Part shown: in pieces, positions 9,601 through 19,840 of the stretch
Layout of the letters: each line of letters begins with the position of its first letter
Position numbering within the stretch: the stretch's first letter is position 1
Notes under the pieces: model-generated
Databases searched by the model: none
The model's input: only the letters and a program-made list of their open reading frames with translations
Told to the model about the DNA's origin: nothing
Translations under genes and position numbers: made by a program
From: Cristatella mucedo
Lineage: Eukaryota > Bryozoa > Phylactolaemata > Cristatellidae
DNA length: 30,500 bases
Assembly: GCA_009760855.2 (NCBI GenBank)
Contig: WPIO01000017.1
Location: forward strand, 4,394,501 to 4,425,000
Direction of reading: 5' to 3'

Positions 9601-9984
9601 AATGCATACGATCTACGATGACGAAGCGATAATAGCTGCGCACGGTCCTAACTAACATGCAGGTTACTAGCCGCCGGCGTAGCTAAGGCCGCCGCCGGCG
9701 TGAGAGACTCAGCAGCCCGAAGCGATAAGCTTTTAGATATCCACGGGCACGTAATTTCTAATGGTCTACGTACAAATAACAATCAGAATAACTTTAAATA
9801 GGTCTTAGCTGTATCGTTTCGGTATGCGATGTTCGCAAGAACTTCGATTCTTGGAAGAATTCTGCAACGAACAAAGAACGCGGATCAGCGCGCTCTATGT
9901 CCGGAGGCTGAGGACCCTATGCAAATCTATTTTTATCATTACTATTATTATTCATTTACTACGCTTTCAAAGCCGGGAAATCAC
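9601..9984. other. Unassigned
   Basis: No gene recognised. The first part (to about 9720) is GC-rich with 'GCCGCCGGCG' repeats and may belong to the 5' end of the LINE-A copy, but this cannot be shown. Confidence 0.4.
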
Positions 9985-10220
9985 TACTGATCGACATTAC
10001 CTCCTGTCCTGAGTTGACGAAATTACAAAAAAGCTAGTACACGAAACCTACGCGCTCCGCACAGTCTGTGCTCCGTCAGAGCGGTTGGCCCTCTGCGTTT
10101 CTGTGTGATCTGAAACCGTGCATGTTATGACTAACAAATGAATATTCTTCGTTTTAAGGATATGCCCAGTCCTGGACGTATATCTGGTTTGTTTGGGGTG
10201 CTACAGATTTTTGTATTATT
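9985..10220 (+). mobile_element. Possible very old LINE-A 3' UTR
   Basis: Weak, ordered matches to the LINE-A 3' end are visible. 'CCTGTCCTGAGTTGACGAAA' corresponds to 'CCTGACCTGACCACATTTAA', and 'CTGAAACCGTGCATGTTATG' to 'CTGACACTGTGCATGCTGCC'. The region ends with 'GGGGTGCTACAGAT' and an ATT-like run. The hairpin tail is not intact. This is an inference from pattern order. Confidence 0.45.
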
Positions 10221-10359
10221 CTTATGTATAACATCACGTGTGAAGGTGAAATCAAGAAAAAAAATGCTGGAACTTTCCTGCCCGAATCTAAAATATGCGA
10301 CTTAAACGGCCGTATATTAAGCTCCACCTGAAAGCAACTCCTTTGAGTCCGGTGAGTTT

Positions 10360-11045
10360 GGCCACGTGCTTGCAGAGCAGCCAATCAGATCGGCTGGGAT
10401 TCAGAGTGTGCACTTGCCTTATTTGTTATCCGCCAAAGTCCAAAGGGCCTATCGGTGTCTGCACTCCGACTACGCAGCTGTTGCCTTTTTTAATGGGCAC
10501 ACATTAACTTGTGAATCGAATAAAGAAAGGCGGCGCTGCCCAGGCCCCTAGCTTGCGTCCCCAAGCTACCAAGACAGACGAATTTTGCCATCCTCGTGCG
10601 TCGGCCATTTTGTCGTTCTCGCTCTCACGATCCCGACGCCGCTAGTGCAGTGCTCGCCACATTATCGGGTCCTATCGATTTCGCAAGTGCAGCAGTTAAA
10701 GGTGAATCAGAGTTACCTCTTTATCTCTAAAGAGATAGCGATCTGCACGCGCTGAGCATGCGGCACCCGCTGCCCATGCTCGTGTTGACCTCGCGTATGT
10801 ACCTCGCGCGAGATAGATAGATCTTCCCCCCCCCCCGAAGCCCTCAGCACGAGGCCGTAGCGCACGTGGCTCGGCACCTAGCTGGCACGCCACCGAGCGT
10901 TCTTGTCGTGTCACGTGGCTCACCCGGTCTTTATAAAGCGACTGATGATTTTGAAGCACCTTTCGCGAGTTTGCGTAATCATTCGCATCGTCTTTTGTCC
11001 TAGACGCTCGCGTGCGGAACGTGCGATGTCGTTTCTGTGAGCAAG
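10360..11045 (+). promoter_or_regulatory. Promoter-like stretch with CCAAT, E-box and TATA motifs (candidate)
   Basis: No transposon is recognised here. Motifs occur in a plausible order: CACGTG near 10362, 'GCCAATCAGA' near 10379, CACGTG at 10863-10868 and again at 10912-10917 (both followed by GCTC). 'TATAAA' lies at 10932-10937. A transcript starting about 30 bp after the TATA motif would meet a short 'ATGTCGTTTCT' followed by a donor-like GTGAGC near 11036. Two short mononucleotide features sit nearby, including 11 C at 10826-10836. No exon further downstream could be identified, because the CA/TG repeat follows at 11187. Everything here is motif-based inference. Confidence 0.3.
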
Positions 11046-11186
11046 CGGTCGTTCATTTGCCAAATGTCCACTGATCTTTGATGGATAATGGCTGGTTTAT
11101 TAACTCAGGCTTAGTTTGCCTGGTACCGACCTGCGCTAGCTCGTGTAAGCTGCTCCAAATCAGCACCGTAATAAGCATACATATGC

Positions 11187-11486
<300 letters not shown>

Positions 11487-11700
11487 ATATGTCCTAGAGA
11501 AAACTAGTAAAAGATCGCGAGATATGGTCACTGGATTTGAGAAGCTGAAAGGTTGAAGGTAGAGTCTCGCAGCCAAGATCTCTAGCTTCCTCGTTGGTCT
11601 CTTGTTGTTGCTACGTTTGAAGAAGCTGCATTTACAAAACAGATTCTAAAGCTTATTAGACACACATTAGCATCCTAAATTCTCTAACTTTCCCGATGGT

Positions 11701-11868
11701 GAGCCGTGATGGCACACTAGGTAAGGCGGTTGGTTTTCACGACCTCGGTTCCGAGGTCGTGGGTTCGAATCATGCGGTGGGCAATTCTTTATCGCCACTG
11801 CAAGCGGTAGCGATAGCCGCCATGGCTCTTTCGTCGCTATACAAACGAGGCTGCTAAATCAGCTAGTA
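11701..11868 (+). mobile_element. SINE-A, best-preserved copy
   Basis: The A-box region (TGGCACACTAGGTAAGG) and B box (GGTTCGAATCA) flank a perfect inverted repeat: CACGACCTCGG at 11738-11748, two T, then CCGAGGTCGTG at 11751-11761. The body includes 'GGGCAATTCTTTATCGCC' and 'GATAGCCGCCATGGCTC'. The tail reads 'GTCGCTATACAAACGAGGC' and 'AAATCAGCTAGTAA'. Pol III transcription would start at the tRNA-like head. It is non-autonomous and needs a LINE enzyme. Confidence 0.9.
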
Positions 11869-12448
11869 ATTTTTATGTTGACTTCGATACTTGTGCATAT
11901 TTTTGGTGGCTTGAGTCTGTTTTTGATCGCCATCTATTCTTACCAGACTAAGAGAATCATTTTTTCGAAATGCAATGCTTACCTCTCCTATTTTACTTGT
12001 AATATCATCTTGAAGAGATAAATGTGGAGCGTTGAACACTTTCCTTGATTAAAACTAGAGTTATTTTCCTTTGCTCAGTTTTGTGCACTTGTACATATAC
12101 CTTCATCACTTACCTTGCACGGCGGCTTCCGTTACAGTGCACTTCTGATTTACAACTAATGACCTTGCGCATTTGCAGCTCGTCTTATATCTGCTAAATA
12201 AGACTTTTGGAAATTTTCATTTAATTCAATTTTTAATTCAACTATGGTACTAAACTTTTTCACACGAATTTATATAATAAAATTGGGCAGACTCTCCTGC
12301 CATTGGTCTGCACCGGCTGGTGAATCAGCCGTGGCTTCCGTTCACGGGATGGATTAACGTACTTACATTAAAATTATAAATGATCTATAGGTATTTATTT
12401 ATCCATATATGCATGTCAATATATCCAGAGAAATGCAGAATGTAACTG
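11869..12448. other. AT-rich unassigned stretch
   Basis: No gene, RNA or known element was recognised in this AT-rich sequence. Confidence 0.6.
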
Positions 12449-12638
12449 TATATATATATATATATATATATATATGCATATATGCATATATATATATAGT
12501 TACATATATGCATATATATATATGCATATATATATATATGCATATATATATATATATATATATGTATATACGCACATATATACACACATATATATATATA
12601 TGTGTGTGTATATATACATATATATATGTATATATATA

Positions 12639-12680
<42 letters not shown>

Positions 12681-12790
12681 CACATATATATATATATGTG
12701 TGTGTGTGTATATACACATATATATATATGTATATATATATATGCATATATATATATATGCATATATATATATATATATATATATATACA
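12449..12790. repeat. (TA)n / (TGCATA)n satellite-like microsatellite
   Basis: A TA array with regular TGCATA, TGTATA and CACATA/TGTGTG interruptions. Short inverted pairs (CACACATATA…TATATGTGTG) centre near 12595 and 12690, so the array can form several cruciforms. All Tyr-Ile frames on both strands are by-products. Confidence 0.96.
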
Positions 12791-12794
12791 CTTG

Positions 12795-12914
12795 AGCTCA
12801 CTGCCTGTAGACTCGCTTCGCTGAGTCATAGTAGTTCCATCACCAAAGACAACGCTTCGCCATCTTGCCGCGTGATGAAGGGAAGGACGGACGGACTTTC
12901 TCACTTTAATTAGT

Positions 12915-12948
<34 letters not shown>
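12795..12948 (+). repeat. Repeat R, copy 1 (short form) with (TA)n tail
   Basis: It shares an ordered set of blocks with 29344-29541: 'CTGCCTGTAGACTCG', 'TTCGCTGAGTCATAGTAG', 'GAAGGGAAGGAC' and 'TTTCTCACTTTAATTAGT'. It lacks about 70 bp in the middle compared with that copy. It ends in a TA tract (12916-12948). The family is unknown to me; the layout (body plus simple-repeat tail) would suit a SINE, but no clear A/B boxes were found. Confidence 0.7.
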
Positions 12949-12951
<3 letters not shown>

Positions 12952-13000
12952 ACATTCTGATAATTCGTCGCATGGGTACTGTATTATTAAGTATATGTGC

Positions 13001-13064
<64 letters not shown>

Positions 13065-13116
13065 GCACATATACTTAATAATACAGTACCCATGCGACGA
13101 ATTATCAGAATGTGGT
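12949..13116. repeat. Perfect 168-bp AT-cored palindrome
   Basis: The two halves mirror each other exactly around position 13032/13033. Each half has 56 bp of non-repetitive sequence (12949-13004 and 13061-13116) flanking a central 56-bp TA tract (13005-13060). I compared the arms base by base and saw no mismatch. Arms begin ACCACATTCTG and end TGCAGGT on the left. No terminal target duplication was found. It may be a young palindromic mobile element, an AT-rich palindrome of recombination origin, or an assembly fold-back. Confidence 0.93.
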
Positions 13117-14004
13117 GTCAATCAAAACTCTTCATTGGAACTGCTCCAGGGGTTAGTCGCCGCACCAAACATACCAACGTATGATAAGGTAGTGAGCCAA
13201 GTTGTAGGTCTGTCGAGGAAAGTTTAGGTGTGTCGGAAACCGTGAAACTTCATGGAGCTCACAAATGTTTTTGCGGACTAGGTCCACTGTTAATGGCCAA
13301 AAAAATGTGAATGGGCTTAAATTGAATATGTATACAAGTAAAATATGTACCATGCCAAATATGTTCAACAAATTAGACAAGAACCTGCTACTAGTAGGTA
13401 CTTCTATGGTCAGAGGTACCCTCTGCTTCAAGTACACGGGCCGTCTAAAACCTGCCTGCTTGTGCTACGCTTTCAAACTCTCTCTCTCTCCATCCGAAAA
13501 CACCGTGTGTGTAGTCATAGTGTACTTTAGCTTTAGGACAGAAGGACGCTCGGACGCCTCAAGGACGCTCAGTATGCTCCTCCCATTTTGACACAGAAAG
13601 AAAAGACATACCTAACCAAACGATATTTAAATTTCTGCATCACGTACTCGCACTTCATGCCGAATGAAAATATTTGAAGATGTTCGTTAACCAACCTATT
13701 CTTTGAATACACTAGTTTGAAACGTGTTACCTTGCTCTCCCTTATTGTGCACACGCCTCTTCAGATTTTTCAGTTTTCCAAAGAGACGGCTGGGAACAGA
13801 TGAAGATTCCAGGCGAACTATGCTTTCAGCGTGTACAAGGAGAGCAGGCAGGCTTTTGCCCAATGTCCGTTCGGTTTTGCAAAGGAAATTGCATGCAAAC
13901 AGGTACAGATAGAAATATTTTGGCGATCGGTCAGTTGGTTAGCATGCACCGAAAGTCTGGAGCTCGCTTTCAACGTATATCACCGGCTATATTGACTTTG
14001 CATA
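13117..14004. other. Unassigned
   Basis: No gene or element recognised. Open frames of 60-108 codons (for example 13265-13591 plus) carry no domain I can name and lack supporting context. Confidence 0.5.
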
Positions 14005-14345
14005 ACTTAAGTCTAAGCTAAAGATTCAGCTACTAGGCTTAGCTTTCCTTTGGCCCCCAGTGGACCTGTCTTTGCTCCTGTATACTTTTCATGCATACCA
14101 ACGCATGATTCAGTGCATGTTACCAGCCAGGAGTCCTACTAACGAGCGGTCCTGAGTGTCTTCTTGTGGGCGTTTATAAGCTTAATACCTCGGTGCAGTG
14201 CACGCTTTTCTAAGAATGATACCTTGCCTGCCTTTAACTCTTTTTTATTGCTTCTCTTCTAGCACTAATAGTATTTGGTAATTTTAGGGCACTATTCAAA
14301 AGTTTTACTGTTATCATTATTATTGATGTCATTATTACCAATAAG
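14005..14345 (+). mobile_element. LINE-C 3' UTR fragment
   Basis: It aligns in order with the 3' end of the LINE at 28.2-29.1 kb. Corresponding blocks are 'CTAAGCTAAAGATTCAGCTA' with 'CTCAGCTAAAAACATCTGCT', 'GGCCCCCAGTGGAC' with 'AACCCCCAATGAAC', and 'ACCAACGCATGATT' with 'ACCAGTGTATGATT'. 'GAGTCCTACTAACGAGCGGT' also has a diverged partner. It fades out in an ATT-like run near 14310-14345. It is 5'-truncated and non-coding. Confidence 0.6.
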
Positions 14346-14401
14346 TGCAGGGAGGACTTCGAAAAAAAGGTAACATATTGGCAAGCTCTCTCCCTCAGGC
14401 T

Positions 14402-14450
14402 TTATTATATTATTATATTATTATATTATTATATTATTATATAATTATAT
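14402..14450. repeat. (TTATATTA)n minisatellite
   Basis: A short AT-only array with an 8-bp period, about five units. Confidence 0.9.
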
Positions 14451-14797
14451 CATTCCGTGAGGATGTCATCTCGTCTTATCTTTTACCGTCGTCAGTACAG
14501 GACTACGATGACGTAGAGAATCGCAAAGGAAATTTCAAAAGTCTCTTCAATGTCGTAAACAAAAAGTAGCTAATGTGATAGCTTCGATGCTGACCTTTGA
14601 AGCAGAACTGCAATCGCGACGTAGCCCTAGTGTCAAATTGAAGTGTTGCTCAACTTTGAGCGGCATCTAAATCGACCAAGAAACCGCACTGCGATGAAAA
14701 ACCCAACCCCGTATCATCTCTGCTCCTTGCAGCGCCTGGATGTCGCACGAAACCACAGTTGACCCCTAAAGCTAATCAGATATTGTTTGTTTGGGGT
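14451..14797. other. Unassigned
   Basis: No gene or element recognised. Confidence 0.55.
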
Positions 14798-14940
14798 TAA
14801 TAATAATAATATGCACTTTATAAAGCGCCCTCAGAGAGCTCAATTTCTATCAAGGCGCTTCACATTTGCTGCAAAGGGAAACGCGATTGAATGGTGAGTA
14901 ATATCATGCTTGATAAACAACGTGAATAACATGGTTCCCG
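14798..14940 (-). mobile_element. LINE-A 3' UTR and tail, antisense
   Basis: It starts with AAT repeats and the complement of the tail (GCGCCCTCAGAGAGCTCAAT). It continues with 'GGCGCTTCACATTTGCTGCA' and 'ATCATGCTTGATAAACAACG', closely matching 6885-7025. Only about 140 bp of the 3' end is present, the usual result of 5' truncation. Confidence 0.85.
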
Positions 14941-15919
14941 TTGTTCTTCATAGGGATCGAATAGGGCCAAAAGACTGTGACCTCGTGAATCCGTCTTAGG
15001 TAGATCAAGTGGCTATCCTTGGATCGGGTGAGGCATCACAAGGCTGCTCAATCTGCCTAATTCACCGAATGGCAGATCCGTGACAACATGATTACACAGG
15101 CGATGTTTTTCGGGTCGATTTGTGACCAAGGCGAGTGTGCAAGAATATCCATGCGTTCTCACAGAAAAAACTGGGCAGATAATCCTCACTTGGGTTCTTG
15201 ATGCCGTGCGGCAGAGATCATCTTATATGAAAAATATTTTAGACTTTTTTATAGAAATCTATGCGCTTGAAAAATAATCTAAAATGTTTTGCCTCGCTTC
15301 TTAAATCTATCGTCTCATCTTCTATCAAAAGTTGATGACCCAGTCTCCATTGAATTCATAAACGAGAAGTCTTTGGCTGCAATTGCCCATGTGCAGTGGG
15401 TAACTTTCCATCGATGAGACGACTACAAGGATTGATAGACGCTGCCGTCCTCGCTTTGAGTTAATTACCTCCAATGGGAAGAGTCTTGTACTTTGGCCGG
15501 AAGCGATTCATCGCTAGATTAATGCTGGCGCCATTTAAGCCATTTAGATATCCTAATTGTGCAACAGATTCTAGTCAAAAGAGCACACAGTGGCCATCAT
15601 CGCAAGTGGTCTCATTTTCGAGAACGATTTGAAGTGACCGTCATTCTTATTTCGAAGGCACGCGACAACTGGTAGTTTATGACGTCCTCTCCTTCGGAAG
15701 CATCTAGAAAAAAACGAATGCTGTGGCCAGAAAAGCTTAATGGCTATCGGAGCGAAAAGATTCGTTGTCACTTTGTTAGCCATTTCCGATCATCTCTTTT
15801 ACCCGTCGGAAGTTGCTTGTTTTGTCCGTAGAAAAGCAAGCGGTAACGTATCATGTAGAAATAAAATGCATGCATGCATGGTCTACAAATCATTTGAATT
15901 TGACTATAAACATCGGTAA
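14941..15919. other. Unassigned
   Basis: Almost 1 kb without a recognised gene or element. A 70-codon minus-strand frame (15571-15783) has no known domain. A short TGCA run at 15866-15881 follows an AATAAA at about 15860; nothing links this to a gene. Confidence 0.5.
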
Positions 15920-16066
15920 ATGTACTTTAATGTAATGTATCTTTTCTATATCTCCACAAACCCACAAAAACCATGTGGGTGTTACGCAGGAGAGTTTTGT
16001 AGAGCAAACTCACTGCCTAAGCGGCTTTCGGTACGCATTCGGTAGCCAACAGGCTTCGCCTCACGC
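15920..16066 (-). mobile_element. LINE-B 3' end, antisense
   Basis: The complement matches the 3' end of the LINE-B copy at 17.95-18.09 kb over about 140 bp. It includes 'CCATGTGGGTGTTACGCAGG', 'AGAGTTTTGTA' and 'TAAGCGGCTTTCGGTACGCA'. It abuts the LINE-A copy that starts at about 16070. Together with the 18-kb copy it forms an inverted pair about 1.9 kb apart. Confidence 0.85.
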
Positions 16067-16069
16067 AAC

Positions 16070-16847
16070 GAAGAGAACGTTGCTAAAATTCGGGCTTGTT
16101 TAGATAAGGATACCACGTCTAAGTTGGTCCGTGCATTCGTGACATCCCGTCTCGACTTCTGCAACTCACTGCTCACTGGCCTACCGGCATGTGCGATCAG
16201 GCGATTGCAGCTGGTGCAAAACTCTGCAGCCAGGCTTGTCTGTCGTGAGCGTCGCAGTTGCCACATTACTCCACTTCTCGCCGACCTGCACTGGCTACCA
16301 GTCAAGCAACGGATTGACTTCAAGGTTTTTTCGCTCACTTTTAGGTCCCTTCATTCTATGGCTCCAGCCTATCTCTCCGATATACTCCCCCATCAGGCCA
16401 AGCATCGTACCACCCACTTTTCGGAATCCAACAGTCTACAAATACCTCGTACAAACCTTAAATCTTTTGGAGACCATTCATTTAGTTCATATGCTCCCAA
16501 AGCCTGGAGCTTCCTCCCGACCTGCGTCAGAACATCCCCTGACCTGACCACATTTAAAAGGAACTTAAAAACACACCTATTTAGGACAGCATTTAGTGGG
16601 TCCCTGTGATTCGTCCGTCATGTGCTTATGCGTGCTGACACTGTGCATGCTGCCACTAACCACATTTGCATGCTGACCCTGTGCATGTCACCCCTAAACA
16701 TATTCTTCATTTCGTTTGTTATTCAAGCATGATTTTACTTACCATTCAATTTCCTTTCCCTTTGCAGCAAATGTAAAGCGCCTAGAGAGAGATTAAGTTC
16801 TCTGAGGGTGCTGTATCAAGTGCATTATTATTATTATTATTATATAA
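16070..16847 (+). mobile_element. LINE-A copy, 5'-truncated, with open C-terminal frame
   Basis: This is the best-preserved LINE-A 3' half. The frame is open from about 16076 to 16609, covering the region after the reverse transcriptase: 'FVTSRLDFCNSLLTGLPAC', 'LHWLPVKQRIDFKV', 'MAPAYLSDILPHQAKHRTTH', 'SYAPKAWSFLP' and 'FKRNLKTHLFRTAFSGSL' before the stop. No start codon belongs to it, because the element is truncated at the 5' side. The 3' UTR has 'GTGCTTATGCGTGCTGACAC' and the tail hairpin AGAGATTAAGTTCTCT near 16786-16802, followed by ATT repeats to about 16847. The intact frame suggests a relatively recent copy, but it cannot act alone. Confidence 0.9.
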
Positions 16848-16923
16848 GCACAAAAGAAGGTTTTTTAGTAATAATAGTTAGCTGTAGCAGTCTGTCAAAA
16901 TGGTGGACTACTGAGACAAGGTG

Positions 16924-16925
16924 GT

Positions 16926-16960
<35 letters not shown>

Positions 16961-16971
16961 GTGTGTGTGTG

Positions 16972-17046
<75 letters not shown>

Positions 17047-17047
17047 G

Positions 17048-17097
<50 letters not shown>

Positions 17098-17102
17098 TAT
17101 AT
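16924..17102. repeat. (TA)n microsatellite
   Basis: A TA array with TGTATA interruptions and one (GT)5 run. It follows about 75 bp after the LINE-A tail. Frames through it are by-products. Confidence 0.96.
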
Positions 17103-17540
17103 CCTGAAAAATACACGCATTCAAAGTAACCGCAAAACCTCAAACACCATTGAGTTTCAGAAAAATCGTAGCCAAAAATGTATACTAGAAGGTAAAATAT
17201 TATAATAAAGATGTAATTTGTGTGCATCAAATTGAGCATGCTGACACCTCTGCTTTCCTTGTGCGAAAGCAAAGCGTTCGAGATGGCTCTGTTTTACAGT
17301 TTCAAGTAGGTTCGCTAACTGTTGCGGCTTTCAAAAATATGCAACGCTCTCAGAAAACGGTGAAGTGAGATTTAGTCGAAGTGCCACACATCCCTCTCTC
17401 GTAAATGCATCTTAACTACTGTGTTTATCCCTGCTTCTGAAATGTTTCAAGTTCGATATATTTGGGTTTTTCACGCGCGGCTCAATACTTTGCAAGAAAT
17501 TGATAGTCTAATTATAGATAAAAGTCCTAACTGTGTAGAT
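17103..17540. other. Unassigned
   Basis: No gene or element recognised. Confidence 0.55.
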
Positions 17541-18095
17541 AAGTTTTGAGCACGTGTCTCCTTTGCTGAAAGAGCTAGGATGGTTTCCGTTTGAGCAAAG
17601 GATACAGAGCAAAGTTCTTACGCTGACCCACAAGGCCCGCCGCGGCTTGGCTCCTTCGTACCTAGCTGAACTGCTGCATCAGTTTCAGCCTGTTCGCGCC
17701 CTCAGGTCCTGTGTGGGCAATAAATTAGCTGTCCCATTCCTTCGCTTAAAGACCGTTGGTGATAGAAGCTTTAGCTCCGCAGATCCTAGACTGTGGCACT
17801 CGCTTCCACAATTCTTACGAGACGACAACTAGTCTCCTACTGCCGGCTATGGCATATCCTTTTCAGCGGTCCTGAGCTGCTACTTCCATGCTACTCACTA
17901 CCTCAACTGCTCTCCTAACTCTGCTATGCTTCCCACTTTTTCTTTGTTGCGTAGCCTGTTGGCTACCGAATGCGTACCGAAAGCCGCTTAGGCTGTGAGT
18001 GCGCTATACAAAACTCTCCTGCGTAACACCCACATGGTCTTTATGACTTTGTGGAGTTACAGACGGAGATACACTACATTATATTTGCATTAAAA
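17541..18095 (+). mobile_element. LINE-B C-terminal ORF2 fragment with 3' end
   Basis: The frame 17554-17832 reads a typical L2/CR1 C-terminus: 'LLKELGWFPFEQRIQSKVLT', 'GLAPSYLAELLHQFQP', 'VGDRSFSSADPRLWHSLPQF'. It is 5'-truncated. After the stop, the 3' UTR runs through 'CTGAGCTGCTACTTCCATGC' to 'GTGAGTGCGCTATACAAAAC' and 'CTCCTGCGTAACACCCACAT'. The 'GCGCTATACAAA' core resembles the SINE tails. The unit differs from LINE-A in sequence and tail, so it is a separate family. Confidence 0.85.
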
Positions 18096-18393
18096 ACACG
18101 CTGAGACGGAGATTTACTATAAAGACGGAGAAAAAAGCATTGATTACTAGCTGAGACACCAAAGCCACAGCCATCTGCAGTATTTAAAAGTACCCTCAAA
18201 GATTATGAGCCGAAAATTATTTTGAGCAAAATAAAGTGAGTCAAGTTCTATGAAATAGTTTAAGAAGACTCTTCTGTATTCGTTGTTTGCCTGAAAACGG
18301 TCTTTTTCTTGTTATCAGTATATAGATAGTTCCATCCTTTTGAACAGCATCCGGCCTGCAACTGCAGGAAGGTAGAGCTTACATTGGGTATTA
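18096..18393. other. Unassigned
   Basis: No gene or element recognised. 'GACGGAGA' recurs several times between 18061 and 18135 and may still belong to the LINE-B end. Confidence 0.5.
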
Positions 18394-18728
18394 CGGTCGA
18401 CCCTCATTTATCGTGGTTAATCCGTTCCAGACTCTACCGCGAGGGGGGAATTCCCGAAAAGTAGGATTCATTATTTATAAATCAAATATTTTCGTAGTTA
18501 TAGCATAGAAAACCTTATTACGACCTAAATACGTTTTTTAACATTATTAGAGCCTCTAGACGTGAAATAACACCCTTTAGTTACAATTACACTAGCATCA
18601 CCCAATATATAATATTGTACAAAGTAAGAGAAAATAAGACATATTAGACGTTACAAATATCATATTATTATTGTACGTTTAATTACACACACAATTCTTA
18701 TACACAACCACAAACCTATGAATTTAAT

Positions 18729-18870
18729 TCATTTAATTCATTTATATAGCGCCCTAAGAGAACCTAATCTCTATTCAGGCGCTTCGCATATGCCTCGGGG
18801 CTCGAGCCCACAACTTCAGTCAGACCTTGGCCGGGGCGAGCACCTTAACCGCTAGACCAAACCAGCTCGG
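18729..18870 (-). mobile_element. SINE-B, antisense, inside the Tigger element
   Basis: On the minus strand it reads a tRNA-like head with 'GTTAAGGTGCTCGCCCCG' (A-box part) and 'GTGGGCTCGAGCCCC' (B box). It then joins the LINE-A-type tail: 'GCGCCTGAATAGAGATTAGG', 'TTCTCTTAGGGCGCTATATA', 'AATGAATTAAATGAATTAAA'. It is flanked by ATTCATTTA repeats on the left. Confidence 0.87.
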
Positions 18871-19054
18871 CGAAAATAGTGCAACTCGTCCGATGATGAA
18901 GCAGTGAAGATGAAGAGATTACCGCTTCTCTGAAGGCCCGACCTCAGTAGGAGAGACTTCAGGTGGTGCAGTATCTTCAGCAGGCGCGTCGTCGTTTCCT
19001 TCCGCTGAAGGAGTGCTAGGCATGGGCAGTGGGCGTCTGGGTGCCTAAGGCTGA

Positions 19055-19840
19055 AGAACAGCGTGACAGGCAGTTGCTGGCGCTGTCTTTTAATATGGGT
19101 GAGGAGGCTTTTCTAGGGCTCCGTCGTTACATCAAGTGCATTTCGGAACCGCAATGCGCGCATCATTTGTGGGTCTCATTCACCAAGCACGTCCTGTACT
19201 TCCTTAATAGTTCTCACGACTTGCGAAAGACGCTCAAGTGTAAGGCCAGCTTCCTCCTCCTGACCCCCCAGGAACATCTGAGCTGGGTTGGTCCAGTGGT
19301 TAAGGTGCTCGCCCCGACTAAGGTCTGGCTGAGGTCGTGGGCTCGAGCCCTGAGTTATATGTGAAGCGCCTGAATAGAGATTTAGTTCTCTTAGTTTTCT
19401 TATACAAATGAATTATATTATTATAGTATCTGGCTGCTCTTCCTACTCTCACTCGCAGATTTAGCCATCGCCACCAGATCCTCGCCCGTTAAGGGAGCCG
19501 AATGCGTCTCCAGCAGCTCGTCCACATCATCGCGGGTCATCATCCGCGAAACCTTCTCCTCCCAGCATCCGGTCTAGCCTGCTTTATCCACTGCCGAGTT
19601 GCTTATATCCTCTGGGGTGAATCCTCTAGTAGTCGTGGATAATTTAAGGCCACAACTGCTTCCAGCTGGCCTTCACGGTCTCCGTCTTCATGTCATTCAA
19701 CGCGGCCTGGATGTTCACCAGATAGGTCGCGATGGTCTACTGCCGCCAGCACTCCTTTATCAAGAGGCTCTCCTCAAGGTCCTCAATGCCTTTGACGAGG
19801 TGCTGCAAGGTGCTTCGCGCGTCGACGGCCTTGAACGCAC
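19055..19840 (-). pseudogene. Tigger-like transposase, C-terminal remnants
   Basis: Four minus-strand pieces follow each other. At about 19735-19830: 'TLQHLVKGIEDLEE' and 'IKECWRQ'. At about 19649-19736: 'TIATYLVNIQAALNDMKTET' and 'ASWKQLWP', the block following the catalytic core in Tigger proteins. At about 19435-19562: 'DDVDELLETHSAPLTGEDL', an acidic segment. After the SINE, at about 19055-19250: 'LTLERLSQVVRTIKEVQD', 'DPQMMRALRFRNALD' and 'KRQRQQLPVTLFF', a typical C-terminal end. The N-terminal DNA-binding half and DDE core are absent: only about 150 bp separate the first piece from the right terminus. In-frame stops add further damage. Confidence 0.82.
19281..19427 (+). mobile_element. 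SINE-B inside the Tigger element
   Basis: The head 'TGGTCCAGTGGTTAAGGTGC' and B box 'GGGCTCGAGCCC' are clear. The tail reads 'GCGCCTGAATAGAGATTTAG', 'TTCTCTTAG' and 'TTATACAAATGAATTA', followed by an ATT run. A 5-bp candidate target duplication, ATCTG, sits at 19276-19280 and 19428-19432. It splits the transposase remnant. Confidence 0.88.

Noticed and set aside
12385-13093. Several 100-200-codon frames rich in Tyr and Ile on both strands.
   Set aside because: They are translations of TA arrays and of the palindrome, open on both strands for trivial reasons.
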